Shown here: positions 44,471-53,963 of the stretch, one piece after another
Position numbering within the stretch: position 1 is the first letter of the stretch
Layout of the letters: each line of letters starts with the position of its first letter
Source: Marinilabilia salmonicolor JCM 21150
Lineage (GTDB): Bacteria > Bacteroidota > Bacteroidia > Bacteroidales > Marinilabiliaceae
Assembly: GCF_000259075.1 (NCBI RefSeq)
Contig: NZ_AJKI01000063.1
Span: 86,421 to 150,420 of the forward strand
DNA length: 64,000 nucleotides
Direction: 5' to 3'
Program-made: the position numbers and the translations under genes
Notes under the pieces: model-generated
The model's database searches: none
What the model was told of the DNA's origin: nothing
The model's input: only the letters and a program-made list of their open reading frames with translations

Positions 44471-45730
44471 TTAAAGCATATTCGGCGAAATAGTCAACTC
44501 CACAAATGCAAAGTTGGGAAAACGCTCATTCCCGACACCTTGCATCTGACGAAAAGAATCAGTAGGGACATAAAAAAGCCATCCTGCCTTCAATGAACCC
44601 CAATCATTAAATTTATATTTTAGTTCAACTTCATTTTCCATCCCCAGAGACTTACTTTCCGGCGTGTTTTGATTTGTCTCGGCCAAACTGAAAAAATGAG
44701 TCGTGTTTTTCAGAAAAACTTTGTCAGACATTTTGTATCCCAAAAAACCGTACCAATCTGACAGTCCTCCACCTCCGGTATGTGAAGCCATATTCCGGAA
44801 ATAATCCATATGCCCGAAAAAACGGTGGCGTGCTCCGTAAAGTAAATCAAACAAATTGTCCGTTTCTGTATCACCACCATCATTTCCTGACAGATAGCTA
44901 AAGCCTGCTCCCCCCGTATAACGACCAAGGAGTAAAGCAGCATCAACATCCATCAAATAAGCACTCACTGCATTGCCTGTCTGATTTTCACCATACTGAT
45001 AATAAAAATTTCCCTTCACCGATAAAGTACCGTCCGAAAACTGAGCATATAGGCCTGAGGTCTGCCTGAAATTCATCGCATTTGTACTATCGGTTTCAGT
45101 TACTCCGGAAGCTATGTGACTAAGAGAAACATTCAGTTGTTCTCCCAGGTTTTTTTTCAACCACAAAAAGTTCAACGATTTAATCCGTTCGGATGGATAA
45201 GTATTTCCTGAAGTAGTAGCTGACAATGAATTCCAGGAAGTTCCGGCATGAATATCCCAGGTACCCCGGTGTGTTTTAAAAACCACCGCATCATAAGAAA
45301 GACCATGCTGATTCCAGTTTCGTCCCGACAATAACCGCTGATTGTCGTACGAAAGTTGCTGACGTCCTACTGAAACCCAGCTTTTATCCCACAATCTCAA
45401 TTCGGCATAACCCTCGAATAAATCAAAAGAGCCCTCGTCTCCAAAAACTCCGGTGGAACTGGAAATTTGCTCGTCGCCCCAGATACGTATATCCTGAAGA
45501 GTAACCTTAAGTCTTATTCCATCAGACTTATAACTGACAGACATCCGCAATCTCTGCGAAGCGATGAGGGATGGAGAAGCCCCCTCAGACAACAACTCCT
45601 TGTAACCATCCCTATATTCAAAACGAGGACGGTACTCCACATAAACTTTCATTTGTCCGGTTACAGCCAGCGGCATCTGGGAAAAAACAACAAGCAAAAA
45701 CAAAGCTCTCAAATGCTTCATTACTTTCAT
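44471..45730 (-). CDS. Alginate-export-like outer-membrane porin
   Basis: The start is the ATG at 45730 (419 residues), which begins a signal peptide MKVMKHLRALFLLVVFSQMPLAVTG; the upstream extension to 45790 adds no signal. The mature protein is a beta-barrel of about 16-18 strands with VYVEYRPRFEYRDGY at the start, GRQQLSYDNQRLLSGRNW in the middle and a final strand ending in ISPNML. These features match the alginate-export (AlgE-like) barrel family. The substrate is unknown. It ends 49 bp from the LytTR gene on the opposite strand. Confidence 0.75.
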   Translation of the reverse strand: MKVMKHLRALFLLVVFSQMPLAVTGQMKVYVEYRPRFEYRDGYKELLSEGASPSLIASQRLRMSVSYKSDGIRLKVTLQDIRIWGDEQISSSTGVFGDEGSFDLFEGYAELRLWDKSWVSVGRQQLSYDNQRLLSGRNWNQHGLSYDAVVFKTHRGTWDIHAGTSWNSLSATTSGNTYPSERIKSLNFLWLKKNLGEQLNVSLSHIASGVTETDSTNAMNFRQTSGLYAQFSDGTLSVKGNFYYQYGENQTGNAVSAYLMDVDAALLLGRYTGGAGFSYLSGNDGGDTETDNLFDLLYGARHRFFGHMDYFRNMASHTGGGGLSDWYGFLGYKMSDKVFLKNTTHFFSLAETNQNTPESKSLGMENEVELKYKFNDWGSLKAGWLFYVPTDSFRQMQGVGNERFPNFAFVELTISPNML

Positions 45731-45815
45731 ATTTTTTTCTTTTAACCGTTCTGACAAAAAAAATGGAAAAATCATTCGAAAAATTTTCACAATAATATTC
45801 CAACTTCACCACAAC

Positions 45816-45921
45816 AAAAAGCGTCTTTTATCGTAAAATAGCCTATACGCTTTTTCACATAGCGAATCAGTTCTATTCAAAAGGACTTTTTGAAACCTTT
45901 CGCCTCATTTTTACGATAAAA
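45816..45921. other. Intergenic nested inverted repeats
   Basis: In the 249-bp divergent gap, TTTTATCGTAAAA at 45826-45838 has an exact reverse complement TTTTACGATAAAA at 45909-45921. Inside lie AAAAAGCGT (45816-45824) and ACGCTTTTT (45847-45855), also exact complements, and a TTCAAAA/TTTTGAA stem near 45877-45893. The role is unknown; operator or RNA structures are possible. Confidence 0.5.
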
Positions 45922-45979
45922 CAAAAATAAGACAAACACTTTTTGCTACTGATAGCCAATGAGTTTATCTTAAAAAAAC

Positions 45980-46759
45980 ATGAAGCAAATCCTTCTATTC
46001 ATATTGTCTCTAACACTCCTGATACCGACACCTGCCGGAAGCCAGGAAAAAACCAATGCCATAAACATGTTGGATGAGAATAACCAACGTACGGGTGGCT
46101 GGGAGATATTCTACGATAGCGGAGAACTGAAAGAGACGGGTACTTATGAAAAAGGACAACGTACCGGGCTTTGGAAATCGTTCTACAAAAACGGCACACT
46201 GAAGCACGAAATCACCTACGACAAGGGGATGGCCCGGGGCCCGGCAAAATTCTACTATCGTGACGGGCAGCTTTGGGAAGAAGGCTACTGGGACATCGAC
46301 CACTGGAAAGGAACATACATCCTTTATCATGCCAATGGTCAAAAATTCTATGAATGGAATTACAATGATGCAGGTGCCCGATCGGGAGAACAAAAATACT
46401 TTCATGCCAATGGCGAGGTGCAGTACACAGGGAACTGGAAAAACGGAAATATTGATGGGGAAATCCTGGTTTTCAACAACCGGGGAGAACTGCAGGAGAA
46501 ACGCGAATACACCGACGAAGGATTCAACAAAAGCACCGTCGTAACCTCCCGCCCCGAAAATGCCGATGAAGACCCAGACCGCAAGATTCTTCCATTCTAC
46601 GGCACCGGACATTACACTCTGCAATCAATGGACGGCCTCACCATAAAAGAAGGCTACTTCAGAGACGGCATCCTGCAAGATGGTAAACACTTTATTTACA
46701 ACGAACGGGACAGTCTGATTGAAACCAGAATTGTGGAAAACGGCAAATATGTGAAGTAG
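45980..46759 (+). CDS. MORN-repeat secreted protein (YwqK-like)
   Basis: The 259-residue protein has a signal peptide (MKQILLFILSLTLLIPTPAG) and about seven MORN_2-type repeats with the pattern YxxGQRTGLWKSFYKNGTLKHE, spaced roughly 23 residues. Such repeats occur in YwqK-family proteins, some annotated as antitoxin-like without good evidence. Here the protein is exported and no toxin is nearby, so I treat it as an envelope protein of unknown role. cysS follows after 86 bp. Confidence 0.8.
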   Translation: MKQILLFILSLTLLIPTPAGSQEKTNAINMLDENNQRTGGWEIFYDSGELKETGTYEKGQRTGLWKSFYKNGTLKHEITYDKGMARGPAKFYYRDGQLWEEGYWDIDHWKGTYILYHANGQKFYEWNYNDAGARSGEQKYFHANGEVQYTGNWKNGNIDGEILVFNNRGELQEKREYTDEGFNKSTVVTSRPENADEDPDRKILPFYGTGHYTLQSMDGLTIKEGYFRDGILQDGKHFIYNERDSLIETRIVENGKYVK

Positions 46760-46845
46760 CCAACAGCGCTTCAAACATTCAACACTCCTGATATTTTTCT
46801 TAACTTAGCCGTCTGAAATTAACACTTAACAAGCAGACGACTACC

Positions 46846-48324
46846 ATGGAAAACAATCTGACGCTTTACAATACGCTTTCGCGAAAAAAAGAATCATTCA
46901 ACCCCATAAAACCGCCACATGTGGGACTATACGTATGTGGACCCACCGTTTATGGCGATCCGCACCTGGGACATGCCAGGCCGGCCATTACTTTCGACAT
47001 TCTGTTTCGCTACCTGTCACATTTGGGATATAAAGTTCGCTACGTTCGCAACATTACCGATGTGGGACATCTGGAAAACGATGCAGACGAAGGCGAGGAT
47101 AAAATCGCTCAAAAAGCACGCCTGGAAGAGATTGAGCCCATGGAGGTTGTACAATACTACACCGACCGTTATCACAAATTCATGGAAGCACTCAATGTTA
47201 AACCGCCCAGCATTGAGCCGAGAGCCTCAGGTCATATTATTGAGCAGCTGCAGATTGTCAAAGAAATCCTTGACAAAGGGTATGCATACGAGAAAAATGG
47301 TTCGGTTTATTTCGATGTACAAAAATACGATAAGGACCACAAATACGGAATCCTTTCGGGCCGCGTACTCGAAGATTTGCTCAGCACCACCCGTGAATTG
47401 GAAGGACAGTCTGAAAAGCGGAATAGTTTTGACTTTGCCCTCTGGAAAAAAGCCACGCCCACACACATCATGCGCTGGCCATCACCCTACAGCGACGGTT
47501 TTCCTGGCTGGCATCTGGAATGCTCGGCCATGAGTGCCAAATACCTGGGCGAAGAGTTCGACATCCACGGAGGAGGCATGGACCTGCTCTTCCCTCATCA
47601 TGAATGTGAGATTGCACAGTCTGTCGCAGCCCACGGCAAAACACCTGCCCGTTATTGGATGCACAACAATATGATTACCATCAACGGACAAAAGATGGGC
47701 AAATCCCTGGGGAACTTCATTACCCTGGAGGAGTTTTTTACGGGTTCTCATAAATTACTCGACAAAGCATGGTCGCCCATGACCATCCGTTTTTTTATAT
47801 TGCAGGCTCATTACAGGAGCACAGTGGACTTCTCCAACGAAGCACTTCAGGCTGCCGAAAAAGGAATGGAGCGACTGATGGGAGCTCTTCGCCAAATGGA
47901 AAAAATAAAAGCGGCAGATAAAACCACATTCAACCTGACTCAGTTCAGCGATAAGTGCTACAGTGCAATGAACGATGACTTAAACAGTCCCATCCTCATT
48001 GCGCACCTGTTTGAAGGCGTTAAAGCCATCAACAGCGCATTGGCAGGCAAAGAATCATTTACCTCAGAGGATCTGGAAGCCTTTCGGGAACTTATGCATC
48101 TGTTTGCAGAAGAAATTCTGGGACTCACGCAGGAAACAACAGCCGAAACCGGAGATTCTCAGGTACTAACCGGAGTTATGGAGCTGCTGCTTAACGTACG
48201 CCAACAGGCCAAAAAAGCCAAAGATTTCGATACTGCCGACCGCATCCGGGACGGCCTGAAAAACCTTGGCATTGAAGTGCGTGACGGTAAAGAGGGTGCC
48301 GACTGGGAAGTAAAAGCCCCCTAA
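46846..48324 (+). CDS. cysS: Cysteinyl-tRNA synthetase
   Basis: The 492-residue enzyme has the class I signatures: zinc ligand C31 in [15 protein letters not shown] at 40-43, GWHLECSAM, and KMGKS at 283-287. Further zinc ligands lie in the GWHLECSAM and HHECEIAQ segments. It charges tRNA-Cys. The C-terminus ends WEVKAP followed by TAA; those last two residues and the stop codon come from a GC-rich palindromic repeat that overlaps the gene end. Confidence 0.97.
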   Translation: MENNLTLYNTLSRKKESFNPIKPPHVGLYVCGPTVYGDPHLGHARPAITFDILFRYLSHLGYKVRYVRNITDVGHLENDADEGEDKIAQKARLEEIEPMEVVQYYTDRYHKFMEALNVKPPSIEPRASGHIIEQLQIVKEILDKGYAYEKNGSVYFDVQKYDKDHKYGILSGRVLEDLLSTTRELEGQSEKRNSFDFALWKKATPTHIMRWPSPYSDGFPGWHLECSAMSAKYLGEEFDIHGGGMDLLFPHHECEIAQSVAAHGKTPARYWMHNNMITINGQKMGKSLGNFITLEEFFTGSHKLLDKAWSPMTIRFFILQAHYRSTVDFSNEALQAAEKGMERLMGALRQMEKIKAADKTTFNLTQFSDKCYSAMNDDLNSPILIAHLFEGVKAINSALAGKESFTSEDLEAFRELMHLFAEEILGLTQETTAETGDSQVLTGVMELLLNVRQQAKKAKDFDTADRIRDGLKNLGIEVRDGKEGADWEVKAP

Positions 48325-48341
48325 ATCCCCCCAAGGGGGAC
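48316..48341. repeat. GC-rich palindromic repeat over the cysS stop codon
   Basis: GCCCCCTAAATCCCCCC then AAGGGGGAC forms a hairpin. It supplies the last two codons and the TAA of cysS. Related elements lie at 49.6 kb and 63.8 kb. The remaining gap to the M28 gene (to 48563) shows nothing I can name. Confidence 0.7.
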
Positions 48342-48563
48342 TTTGGAAGAAGGTTAGATATTAGTGAATAGGGGTTAGAAGCCAGAAGTTAAATCTCAAT
48401 TACAGCTTTCTTTTAAACAGCCTGAAAACCTGTAAAAACAACTGTCAGGGAAACTGTCCCGGGAAAAATGATTTATTCATCTAACCCAGTTCGCATGGTG
48501 CCACACAGCAATAAGGGTGAAGGAAGATTAAAAGACAAGTTATTTCAATAAAATCTGAATTAA

Positions 48564-49586
48564 ATGCAAAACCGAATCACGCATTTCATCAAAATACCAT
48601 TGCTACTATCAGTGGTGTCTTTGATATCCCTTGGCTCAGGGTGTAACAACACAGGCTCAAAGAAATCCTCCGGAAACGAGAACAAAACACTTCCGGAGCT
48701 TCAGACACCGGAGTTTAATGCCGATTCTGCCTATCATTACGTTCAGAAACAGGTGGATTTTGGCCCCCGGGTTCCCAACACTCCCGAACACGAAGCAACC
48801 GCCCAATGGCTGACAGCAAAAATGAAAAACTTAGGGGCGGATGTTATTGTTCAGGAAGGCAAAGTGACGGCTTTTGACAATTCCGTTTTAAACATCAAAA
48901 ACATTATTGCACAGTTTCAGCCCGAAAAAAACAACCGCATTCTGCTGTTTGCTCACTGGGACACTCGGCCCTTTGCCGATTACGACCCCGATCCGGCAAA
49001 ACGAAATCAGCCCATCGACGGGGCCAATGACGGAGCCAGCGGCGTAGGGGTGTTAATGGAGATTGCCCGGCATCTGAAAGACAACCCCACGCATCCGGGC
49101 ATCGACATCATCTTTTTCGATGCCGAAGATTACGGAACACCTGATCATCTTAATGTGAAATACAAATCCGACACCTGGTGCCTGGGAAGTCAATACTGGG
49201 GGAAAAATCCACATGTAAAGAATTATTACGCTCAGTACGGTATCCTGCTGGATATGGTAGGTGCCAAAGGTGCGCGTTTTTATCAGGAGCGCGCCTCCGT
49301 GAGATTTGCGCCCGACCTGGTCAATCACATCTGGGACACTGCAGCATCCATCGGTTATGGCAGTTATTTCATCTTTCAGCAGGGCGGATACATCACCGAC
49401 GACCACATCTACGTCAATAAGCACACCGGCATTCCTGCAGTAAACATCATCCAGTACGATCCCTCCACCAACACTTCATTTGGCAGCTATTGGCATACAC
49501 ATGATGACACAATGAAAAATATTGACCACAACACACTGAAAGCTGTGGGACAGACGGTAATGGAAGTGATTTATGGTCCCCTCTAA
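48564..49586 (+). CDS. M28 family peptidase or glutaminyl-cyclase-like lipoprotein
   Basis: The 340-residue protein has a lipoprotein signal (LISLGSGC, Cys27) and an M28-type zinc-dependent fold. Metal and catalytic motifs are LFAHWDTRPFAD, DGANDGASGVGVLMEIA and FFDAEDYG, which match the M28 glutaminyl-peptide cyclotransferase-like branch (HWDT... DGANDGAS... DAED). It may remove N-terminal residues or cyclise glutamine in the periplasm or at the outer membrane. The final codons GGT CCC CTC TAA lie inside a palindromic repeat. Confidence 0.88.
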   Translation: MQNRITHFIKIPLLLSVVSLISLGSGCNNTGSKKSSGNENKTLPELQTPEFNADSAYHYVQKQVDFGPRVPNTPEHEATAQWLTAKMKNLGADVIVQEGKVTAFDNSVLNIKNIIAQFQPEKNNRILLFAHWDTRPFADYDPDPAKRNQPIDGANDGASGVGVLMEIARHLKDNPTHPGIDIIFFDAEDYGTPDHLNVKYKSDTWCLGSQYWGKNPHVKNYYAQYGILLDMVGAKGARFYQERASVRFAPDLVNHIWDTAASIGYGSYFIFQQGGYITDDHIYVNKHTGIPAVNIIQYDPSTNTSFGSYWHTHDDTMKNIDHNTLKAVGQTVMEVIYGPL

Positions 49587-49642
49587 CTCCCCCCAAAGGG
49601 GAGGGTAAGGCCCCCTCCAACTCCCCCAAAGGGGGAGGGTAA
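49576..49642. repeat. GC-rich palindromic repeat, two tandem copies
   Basis: GTCCCCTCTAACTCCCCCC then AAAGGGGAGGG, followed by a second copy GCCCCCTCCAACTCCCCC then AAAGGGGGAGGG. Each copy can form a hairpin. The first gives the stop codon of the M28 gene; the second lies upstream of rnhB. Confidence 0.75.
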
Positions 49643-49659
49643 ACAAACATAAAAGGAAG

Positions 49660-50313
49660 ATGGCTGGCAGAAAAAGGAAAGTAAAATTAAAGAGAAAAAC
49701 ACCAACCGATGGGAAAGGGTTGCTTGCAGCTAATGGAGCGTTAGTTGCCGGTTGTGATGAAGCCGGCCGTGGTTGTCTGGCAGGGCCTGTTACCGCAGCG
49801 GCAGTTATTCTGCCTGAAGATTTTGACCATCCTTTATTAAACGACTCCAAGCAAATTTCTGAGAAAAAGCGGGATATCCTAAGACAAATTATTGAAGATG
49901 AAGCACTGGCCTGGGCGGTTGCCATGGTGCATAACGAAGAGATTGACCAAATAAACATCCTGAATGCGTCCATTCGGGCCATGCATTTGGCCGTAGATCA
50001 ACTGTCTCCTGCTCCGGAATCCTTACTTATAGATGGCAACCGGTTTCACAAATACAAAGAAATACCACACCAATGCATCGTGAAGGGCGACAGCATTTAC
50101 CGTTGCATAGCAGCAGCCAGTATCCTGGCTAAAACACACAGAGATGCATACATGCTGCAACAACATGAAAAGCATCCTTTTTATGCCTGGGACAAAAACA
50201 AAGGCTACCCCACCAAAGCACATCGCTCAGGAATAGAAACTCATGGGCCTTCGCCCATTCACAGACTATCTTTTAAGTTGACGGAGCAACAAATTAGTAT
50301 TCAGTGGAGATAA
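49660..50313 (+). CDS. rnhB: Ribonuclease HII
   Basis: The 217-residue enzyme has the RNase HII signature [19 protein letters not shown] with D33 and E34, LLIDGNRF in the central region and [18 protein letters not shown]. It removes ribonucleotides from DNA and RNA primers. The basic N-terminal 20 residues (KRKVKLKRK) are an extension before the usual start of the domain. It is 73 bp after the M28 gene, separated by the palindromic repeat. Confidence 0.95.
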   Translation: MAGRKRKVKLKRKTPTDGKGLLAANGALVAGCDEAGRGCLAGPVTAAAVILPEDFDHPLLNDSKQISEKKRDILRQIIEDEALAWAVAMVHNEEIDQINILNASIRAMHLAVDQLSPAPESLLIDGNRFHKYKEIPHQCIVKGDSIYRCIAAASILAKTHRDAYMLQQHEKHPFYAWDKNKGYPTKAHRSGIETHGPSPIHRLSFKLTEQQISIQWR

Positions 50314-50347
50314 ATAACGGTTTTTATATTCGGAATTGGGGAAGAAA

Positions 50348-50382
50348 TAAAAAAGTCACTTCCTCATAATACAGGAAGTGAC
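50348..50382 (-). terminator. Rho-independent terminator of the PorT-like gene
   Basis: GTCACTTCCT (50355-50364) pairs exactly with AGGAAGTGAC (50373-50382) over an 8-nt loop. On the minus strand a T run follows (TTTTTTAT). It sits 31 bp past the stop of the outer-membrane protein gene. Confidence 0.85.
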
Positions 50383-50413
50383 CCTCATTAACAAAAAGCT
50401 AATTCTCAGTTGA

Positions 50414-51010
50414 CTAGAAGCTAAATCCTACTGTAACCTGAAATGTTTTGTTCTTAATCTCAACACCATCCATATCCTCTGAATCTGATATATCCGACAA
50501 ACCCAGAATATAACGGGCATCAATACTCAAACCTGCAGGAAGCTCATAACCTAACCCTAAGCCAAGTCCTAAATCCATACCCTTAAATTCATCTTTGACA
50601 TCTTCCTCTTCACCACCTGATTCGACATCAGCTGATAATAGAAAATCAAAAGTAGGCCCAGCTTGAAGATTAAACCCTCCAAAGTAATATTTGGCCATAA
50701 CCGGAACTGACAAATAGTTCATCTTTAAATCCATTTCTTCTGATGAATCAAAAATACCACCATCGAATTTCGTTCCCTTTGATGCATAAAGTAGTTCAGG
50801 CTGCAAAGCAAAATCATCTGAAAGTTTCAAGTTTACAAATCCACCAAAAACCAGACCAGTCTTTGAATCCGGACTTAAACTTAAACCCTCAGAGCTCCAG
50901 TCTTGGTTTGCAAAATTCACACCGGCTTTTAAACCAAATTTAGCCTGAGCAAAAGAACCTGTAGAAACAACAAGCAGCATTACCGCTACAAGAAAAATAA
51001 CTTTTTTCAT
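50414..51010 (-). CDS. Outer-membrane beta-barrel (porin family, PorT-like)
   Basis: The ATG at 51010 (198 residues) opens a signal peptide MKKVIFLVAVMLLVVSTGSFA; the longer ORF to 51088 adds a non-signal extension. The mature part begins QAKFGLKAGVNFAN and ends with a strand KTFQVTVGFSF, typical of the small outer-membrane beta-barrel family used in PorT-like and OmpA-like barrels. The GGEEEDVKDEFKGMDLG stretch is an acidic surface loop. No function is known. It has its own terminator. Confidence 0.8.
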   Translation of the reverse strand: MKKVIFLVAVMLLVVSTGSFAQAKFGLKAGVNFANQDWSSEGLSLSPDSKTGLVFGGFVNLKLSDDFALQPELLYASKGTKFDGGIFDSSEEMDLKMNYLSVPVMAKYYFGGFNLQAGPTFDFLLSADVESGGEEEDVKDEFKGMDLGLGLGLGYELPAGLSIDARYILGLSDISDSEDMDGVEIKNKTFQVTVGFSF

Positions 51011-51349
51011 AATTAAATAAGTTTGAGTAAATAAAAGGCAAGGTCTGCCATGATTAATTTCTCCGAAAATAGAATAAATAGTTCTCAAAGGTTCATAAAC
51101 ATATTTTTTATTCCACTAATTTATGACGAACATCAAGATTTCATACACAAACGAATGCTTTCTGCTGATAAGAAACTTTTATTAACATCCTGTGGAAAAC
51201 TTCATTTCAGCATTCCACCAAAATGCAAACACCAATCACCTCTGAAAATCAACGCCAAAACCACTTCTCAAACACATCGATTCACTACCGATAACCAATA
51301 TAAATTAACCTTTTTTTACATTCTCCGGTTTAAATTGGAAACTAATAAT
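51011..51349. other. Divergent intergenic region
   Basis: The 377-bp gap between the barrel gene and the TM2 gene. It is AT-rich. I see no ORF with family character; a -7-like box for the TM2 gene lies at its right end. Confidence 0.4.
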
Positions 51350-51357
51350 TACTTTTG
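51350..51357 (+). promoter_or_regulatory. Possible -7 box for the TM2 gene
   Basis: TACTTTTG matches TAnnTTTG, 30 bp upstream of the ATG at 51388. The -33 TTG at the expected spacing is missing. The box also overlaps the earlier in-frame start at 51355, which argues against that start. Confidence 0.4.
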
Positions 51358-51387
51358 CGTTTAGTCTTAATCAAAATCATATTTATT

Positions 51388-51798
51388 ATGAAGAAACTTT
51401 TAATCGTTCTGACCCTTGTATTGGGTATTTCTGCGTTTACCACAAACGCCAGTGCATCTTACACTATTGACGATGCTCAGATTGAAAATCTATTTGCTTC
51501 AGCTACGGCCACCACCTTCAGTATGGTTGCTGATGTAGCAGAAGCTGCTCCTGCAATGGCTGTTGCTTCAGCCAGTGGCGGAAAAGACCCTTTGATTGCC
51601 ATTTTGCTTGACTTCTTCCTCGGAGGTCTCGGTATTCACCGTTTCTATCTTGGAACAAAGGTTATGACAGGTATCGGTTACATCCTTACCTGCGGTGGTA
51701 TCTTCGGACTGCTGCCTTTGGTTGACCTTATTGTTTTGGCAGTCAACTGGGACGACATTAGTGCGTATGTTGACAATCCGAAATTCTTTATGTGGTAA
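51388..51798 (+). CDS. TM2 domain membrane protein
   Basis: The ATG at 51388 (136 residues) opens a signal-like MKKLLIVLTLVLGISAFTTNASA. After a short Ala-rich stretch comes a TM2 domain: KDPLIAILLDFFLGGLGIHRFYLGTKVMTGIGYILTCGGIFGLLPLVDLIVLAV. TM2 domains have a short GxGxHxFYxG turn between two membrane helices; their role is not settled. The same kind of turn appears in the two proteins at 53.1 and 53.9 kb (PGxGQxYxGK). A terminator follows. Confidence 0.85.
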   Translation: MKKLLIVLTLVLGISAFTTNASASYTIDDAQIENLFASATATTFSMVADVAEAAPAMAVASASGGKDPLIAILLDFFLGGLGIHRFYLGTKVMTGIGYILTCGGIFGLLPLVDLIVLAVNWDDISAYVDNPKFFMW

Positions 51799-51820
51799 TA
51801 AAGAACCATTTGAACAAAAA

Positions 51821-51855
51821 ACAAACAGGTCTGTCGTTCCGACAGGCCTGTTTTT
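51821..51855 (+). terminator. Rho-independent terminator after the TM2 gene
   Basis: AAACAGG-T-CTGTCG (51823-51836) pairs with CGACAG-G-CCTGTTT (51840-51853) over a TTC loop with one wobble, followed by TTTTTG. It lies 22 bp past the stop codon. Confidence 0.85.
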
Positions 51856-51881
51856 GTAGTTCCAACTTCCTATTTAACATT

Positions 51882-52622
51882 ATGAACACTGTTTTCGGTA
51901 AAAGATATTATTTTCATAAAACCGTCTTGCTTTTGTTGGGGCTGTTTTCCATTACAGCAGTCCATACTTCCGGACAAACCTACACCGGTCAGGTGAGTGT
52001 GGATGCACTCTACCAAAACTACCAGAAAGGCAACCTCTTTAGCGCAGAAGCCTCTTCTTTTTACGATGGACAAACCGGAAAAATCGTCACCCATTACCTT
52101 TCTCCCACCGAGTTCTATAAAACCATCAATGCAAAAGGAGAAACAACCATTTATCTGCCGGACGAAAACACTGTTTCCTTCATGCAAAACAGCCATTATT
52201 CCAGCAAGACTGAACTTCTCTATTTTTTTGTTAACAACCTCACCCAGGATATGGGGCTGAAACATGAAGGGTTTACACAAATAGATACCCGTCGAGAAGA
52301 CAACTACATCATCACTACATGGCAGGCTCCCCCAGGGATGCAGGCCGTCAGCAGCGTGGAGCTTGTTTCAGAAAACTTCACACCCATTTATGCGCAATAC
52401 TTTGACAACAAAGGGGCTGTAAAGAGAAAGATTTATTATTATGATTATTACATTGGGCCACAATTCGTGTTGCCGAAAAAAATAACCGAAATAAGCTACA
52501 CAACCGACAACGACAGTACCATCAGGCGTACCACTTTTTCAAATATTAAAACAGGATTTGAAGCTGATGACAAATTGTTTGATTTTAAAATCCCGGAAGA
52601 TGCACAGAAAGTCGATTTCTAA
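51882..52622 (+). CDS. LolA-like periplasmic protein
   Basis: The ATG at 51882 (246 residues) starts a signal peptide (KTVLLLLGLFSITAVHTSG); the earlier in-frame start at 51792 lies before the terminator and is unlikely. The mature protein has the half-barrel pattern of LolA/outer-membrane lipoprotein-sorting proteins, ending FDFKIPEDAQKVDF. It may carry lipid or lipoprotein in the periplasm. The next gene starts 23 bp before its stop, so the two are coupled. I do not recognise a named family for it. Confidence 0.7.
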   Translation: MNTVFGKRYYFHKTVLLLLGLFSITAVHTSGQTYTGQVSVDALYQNYQKGNLFSAEASSFYDGQTGKIVTHYLSPTEFYKTINAKGETTIYLPDENTVSFMQNSHYSSKTELLYFFVNNLTQDMGLKHEGFTQIDTRREDNYIITTWQAPPGMQAVSSVELVSENFTPIYAQYFDNKGAVKRKIYYYDYYIGPQFVLPKKITEISYTTDNDSTIRRTTFSNIKTGFEADDKLFDFKIPEDAQKVDF

Positions 52623-53106
52623 ATGGTTTCTTTCTCTGGCTTTCTTCTCGATCTTTCCTGGGCTGTATGCACAGGAGATAAGCACCCTGCAGGACGACTT
52701 GATGCGAATCAATACTTCCGAACAGGAAGACCTGAATCAAATACATCAATCTGAAAACAGGAAAAGATCATTTCTCGTAACCAAAGAGGATCCGTTTATC
52801 GACAAGATTAATCCTATAAAGCTTACGTTCGGGGGTCTGTTGTATTTTTATCAGACTTCGCTTTCCAAACATTTTTCGGCCGATTGTCTTTACGAACCAT
52901 CGTGCTCCAATTTCAGCAAAGATGTTATTTCTCATTACGGGCTGATAAAAGGTATTTTTCTTACCTCCGACCGGCTCAGCAGATGCAACAGAATTGCACA
53001 GACATCACTGCATCCGCTCACCATAAACCCCCGGACCAGACACTCATCGGACGACTGGTCCAGATATCAGTTCAAGACCTGCAATCATTCAGAACATTTT
53101 CATTGA
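52600..53106 (+). CDS. YidD-like protein with signal peptide
   Basis: The ATG at 52600 gives 168 residues with a signal peptide (KWFLSLAFFSIFPGLYA). Residues about 75-145 match YidD: YFYQTSLSKHFSADCLYEPSCSNFSKDVISHYGLIKG and LSRCNRIAQTSLHP. Ordinary YidD is about 70-90 residues, cytoplasmic and amphipathic, and assists YidC-dependent membrane insertion. Here it carries a signal peptide, an extra 60-residue N-terminal region and a His-rich C-terminus (HSEHFH). Its stop TGA overlaps the next ATG (TGATG), showing coupling. Confidence 0.8.
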   Translation: MHRKSISKWFLSLAFFSIFPGLYAQEISTLQDDLMRINTSEQEDLNQIHQSENRKRSFLVTKEDPFIDKINPIKLTFGGLLYFYQTSLSKHFSADCLYEPSCSNFSKDVISHYGLIKGIFLTSDRLSRCNRIAQTSLHPLTINPRTRHSSDDWSRYQFKTCNHSEHFH

Positions 53107-53963
53107 TGCGATTCTCATTTTATATTATCCTCACTCTCTATGCGGGAGTTTTTGCCCGGGCACAAAGCAATTCCGAAAGAATAAACTTCTCTGACTACCT
53201 GATAACACAAGGCTTGTACGAAGAAGCTGTATATGAAAGCAACCAAATTTTGGAATTGAAACTTACTAAACCCCAAGCCGACTCTGTACTGTATTTTAAA
53301 GGATGGGCAAAATACAACCTCAAACAGTTGCTCTCCTCCAGTGAAACGTTGCAACAGGTAAGTCCTCAATCAGATTTTTATGCAAAATCGCGACTCTTTG
53401 GGAGCTACAATCTCATTCACCTTGGCAAGTATGATCGTGCCATAACGGTGCTGGATGATTTCCAATCAAAAAATGAGACAGAACGAAATTTCTCCCATTT
53501 CCTGCATTCCGGAATCCACCTTCTCAACAGGGATGTAGCGGCCTACAGATCAACTGCCGGGCTACTGCCACAAGAATACTACGGTTTTACCAAAGAGATT
53601 GATTTTTTTAATAATCTCGCAACCACACTTGAGGACGAGAAACCCAGGTCATCATTACTGGCAGGAATTCTTTCAGGTATCATTCCTGGAACGGGACAGA
53701 TTTACGCAGGAAAAACCGGACAGGGGATTGCTGCATTACTGATGACCTCAGGGCTGGCTCTTGTGACACTGGAAAACTATAACAAGCTGGGGGCTGAGAA
53801 ATTTGAGACCCTGTTTTTTGGCTCCGTTTTTACCATATTCTATGTTGGAAACATTTATGGTGCCGCCTTTTCAGCAAAAATTGCAAACGACGAAAACAAT
53901 GAACTTATCAACAGACAAATTCTTTTTAATCTTCATATTCCTCTACGTAACGTTTTCGACTAA
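53106..53963 (+). CDS. TPR plus PGxGQxYxGK membrane protein
   Basis: The ATG at 53106 (285 residues) opens a signal peptide (FYIILTLYAGVFARA), and this start forms TGATG with the upstream stop. The N-terminal half has TPR-like helices (GLYEEAVYESNQILEL, GKYDRAITVLDDF). The C-terminal half has IIPGTGQIYAGKTGQGIAALLMTSGLAL and further hydrophobic segments, a TM2-like helix-turn-helix as in DUF5683-type proteins. Function unknown. The next gene begins 65 bp before its stop codon. Confidence 0.75.
   Translation: MRFSFYIILTLYAGVFARAQSNSERINFSDYLITQGLYEEAVYESNQILELKLTKPQADSVLYFKGWAKYNLKQLLSSSETLQQVSPQSDFYAKSRLFGSYNLIHLGKYDRAITVLDDFQSKNETERNFSHFLHSGIHLLNRDVAAYRSTAGLLPQEYYGFTKEIDFFNNLATTLEDEKPRSSLLAGILSGIIPGTGQIYAGKTGQGIAALLMTSGLALVTLENYNKLGAEKFETLFFGSVFTIFYVGNIYGAAFSAKIANDENNELINRQILFNLHIPLRNVFD

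Noticed and set aside
46010..46624. Minus-strand ORF of 204 residues opposite the MORN gene
   Set aside because: Repeated codons in the MORN gene keep the opposite strand open; there is no family motif.
45980..46759. Antitoxin role for the MORN-repeat protein
   Set aside because: It has a signal peptide and no toxin neighbour; the antitoxin label for such repeats is weak.
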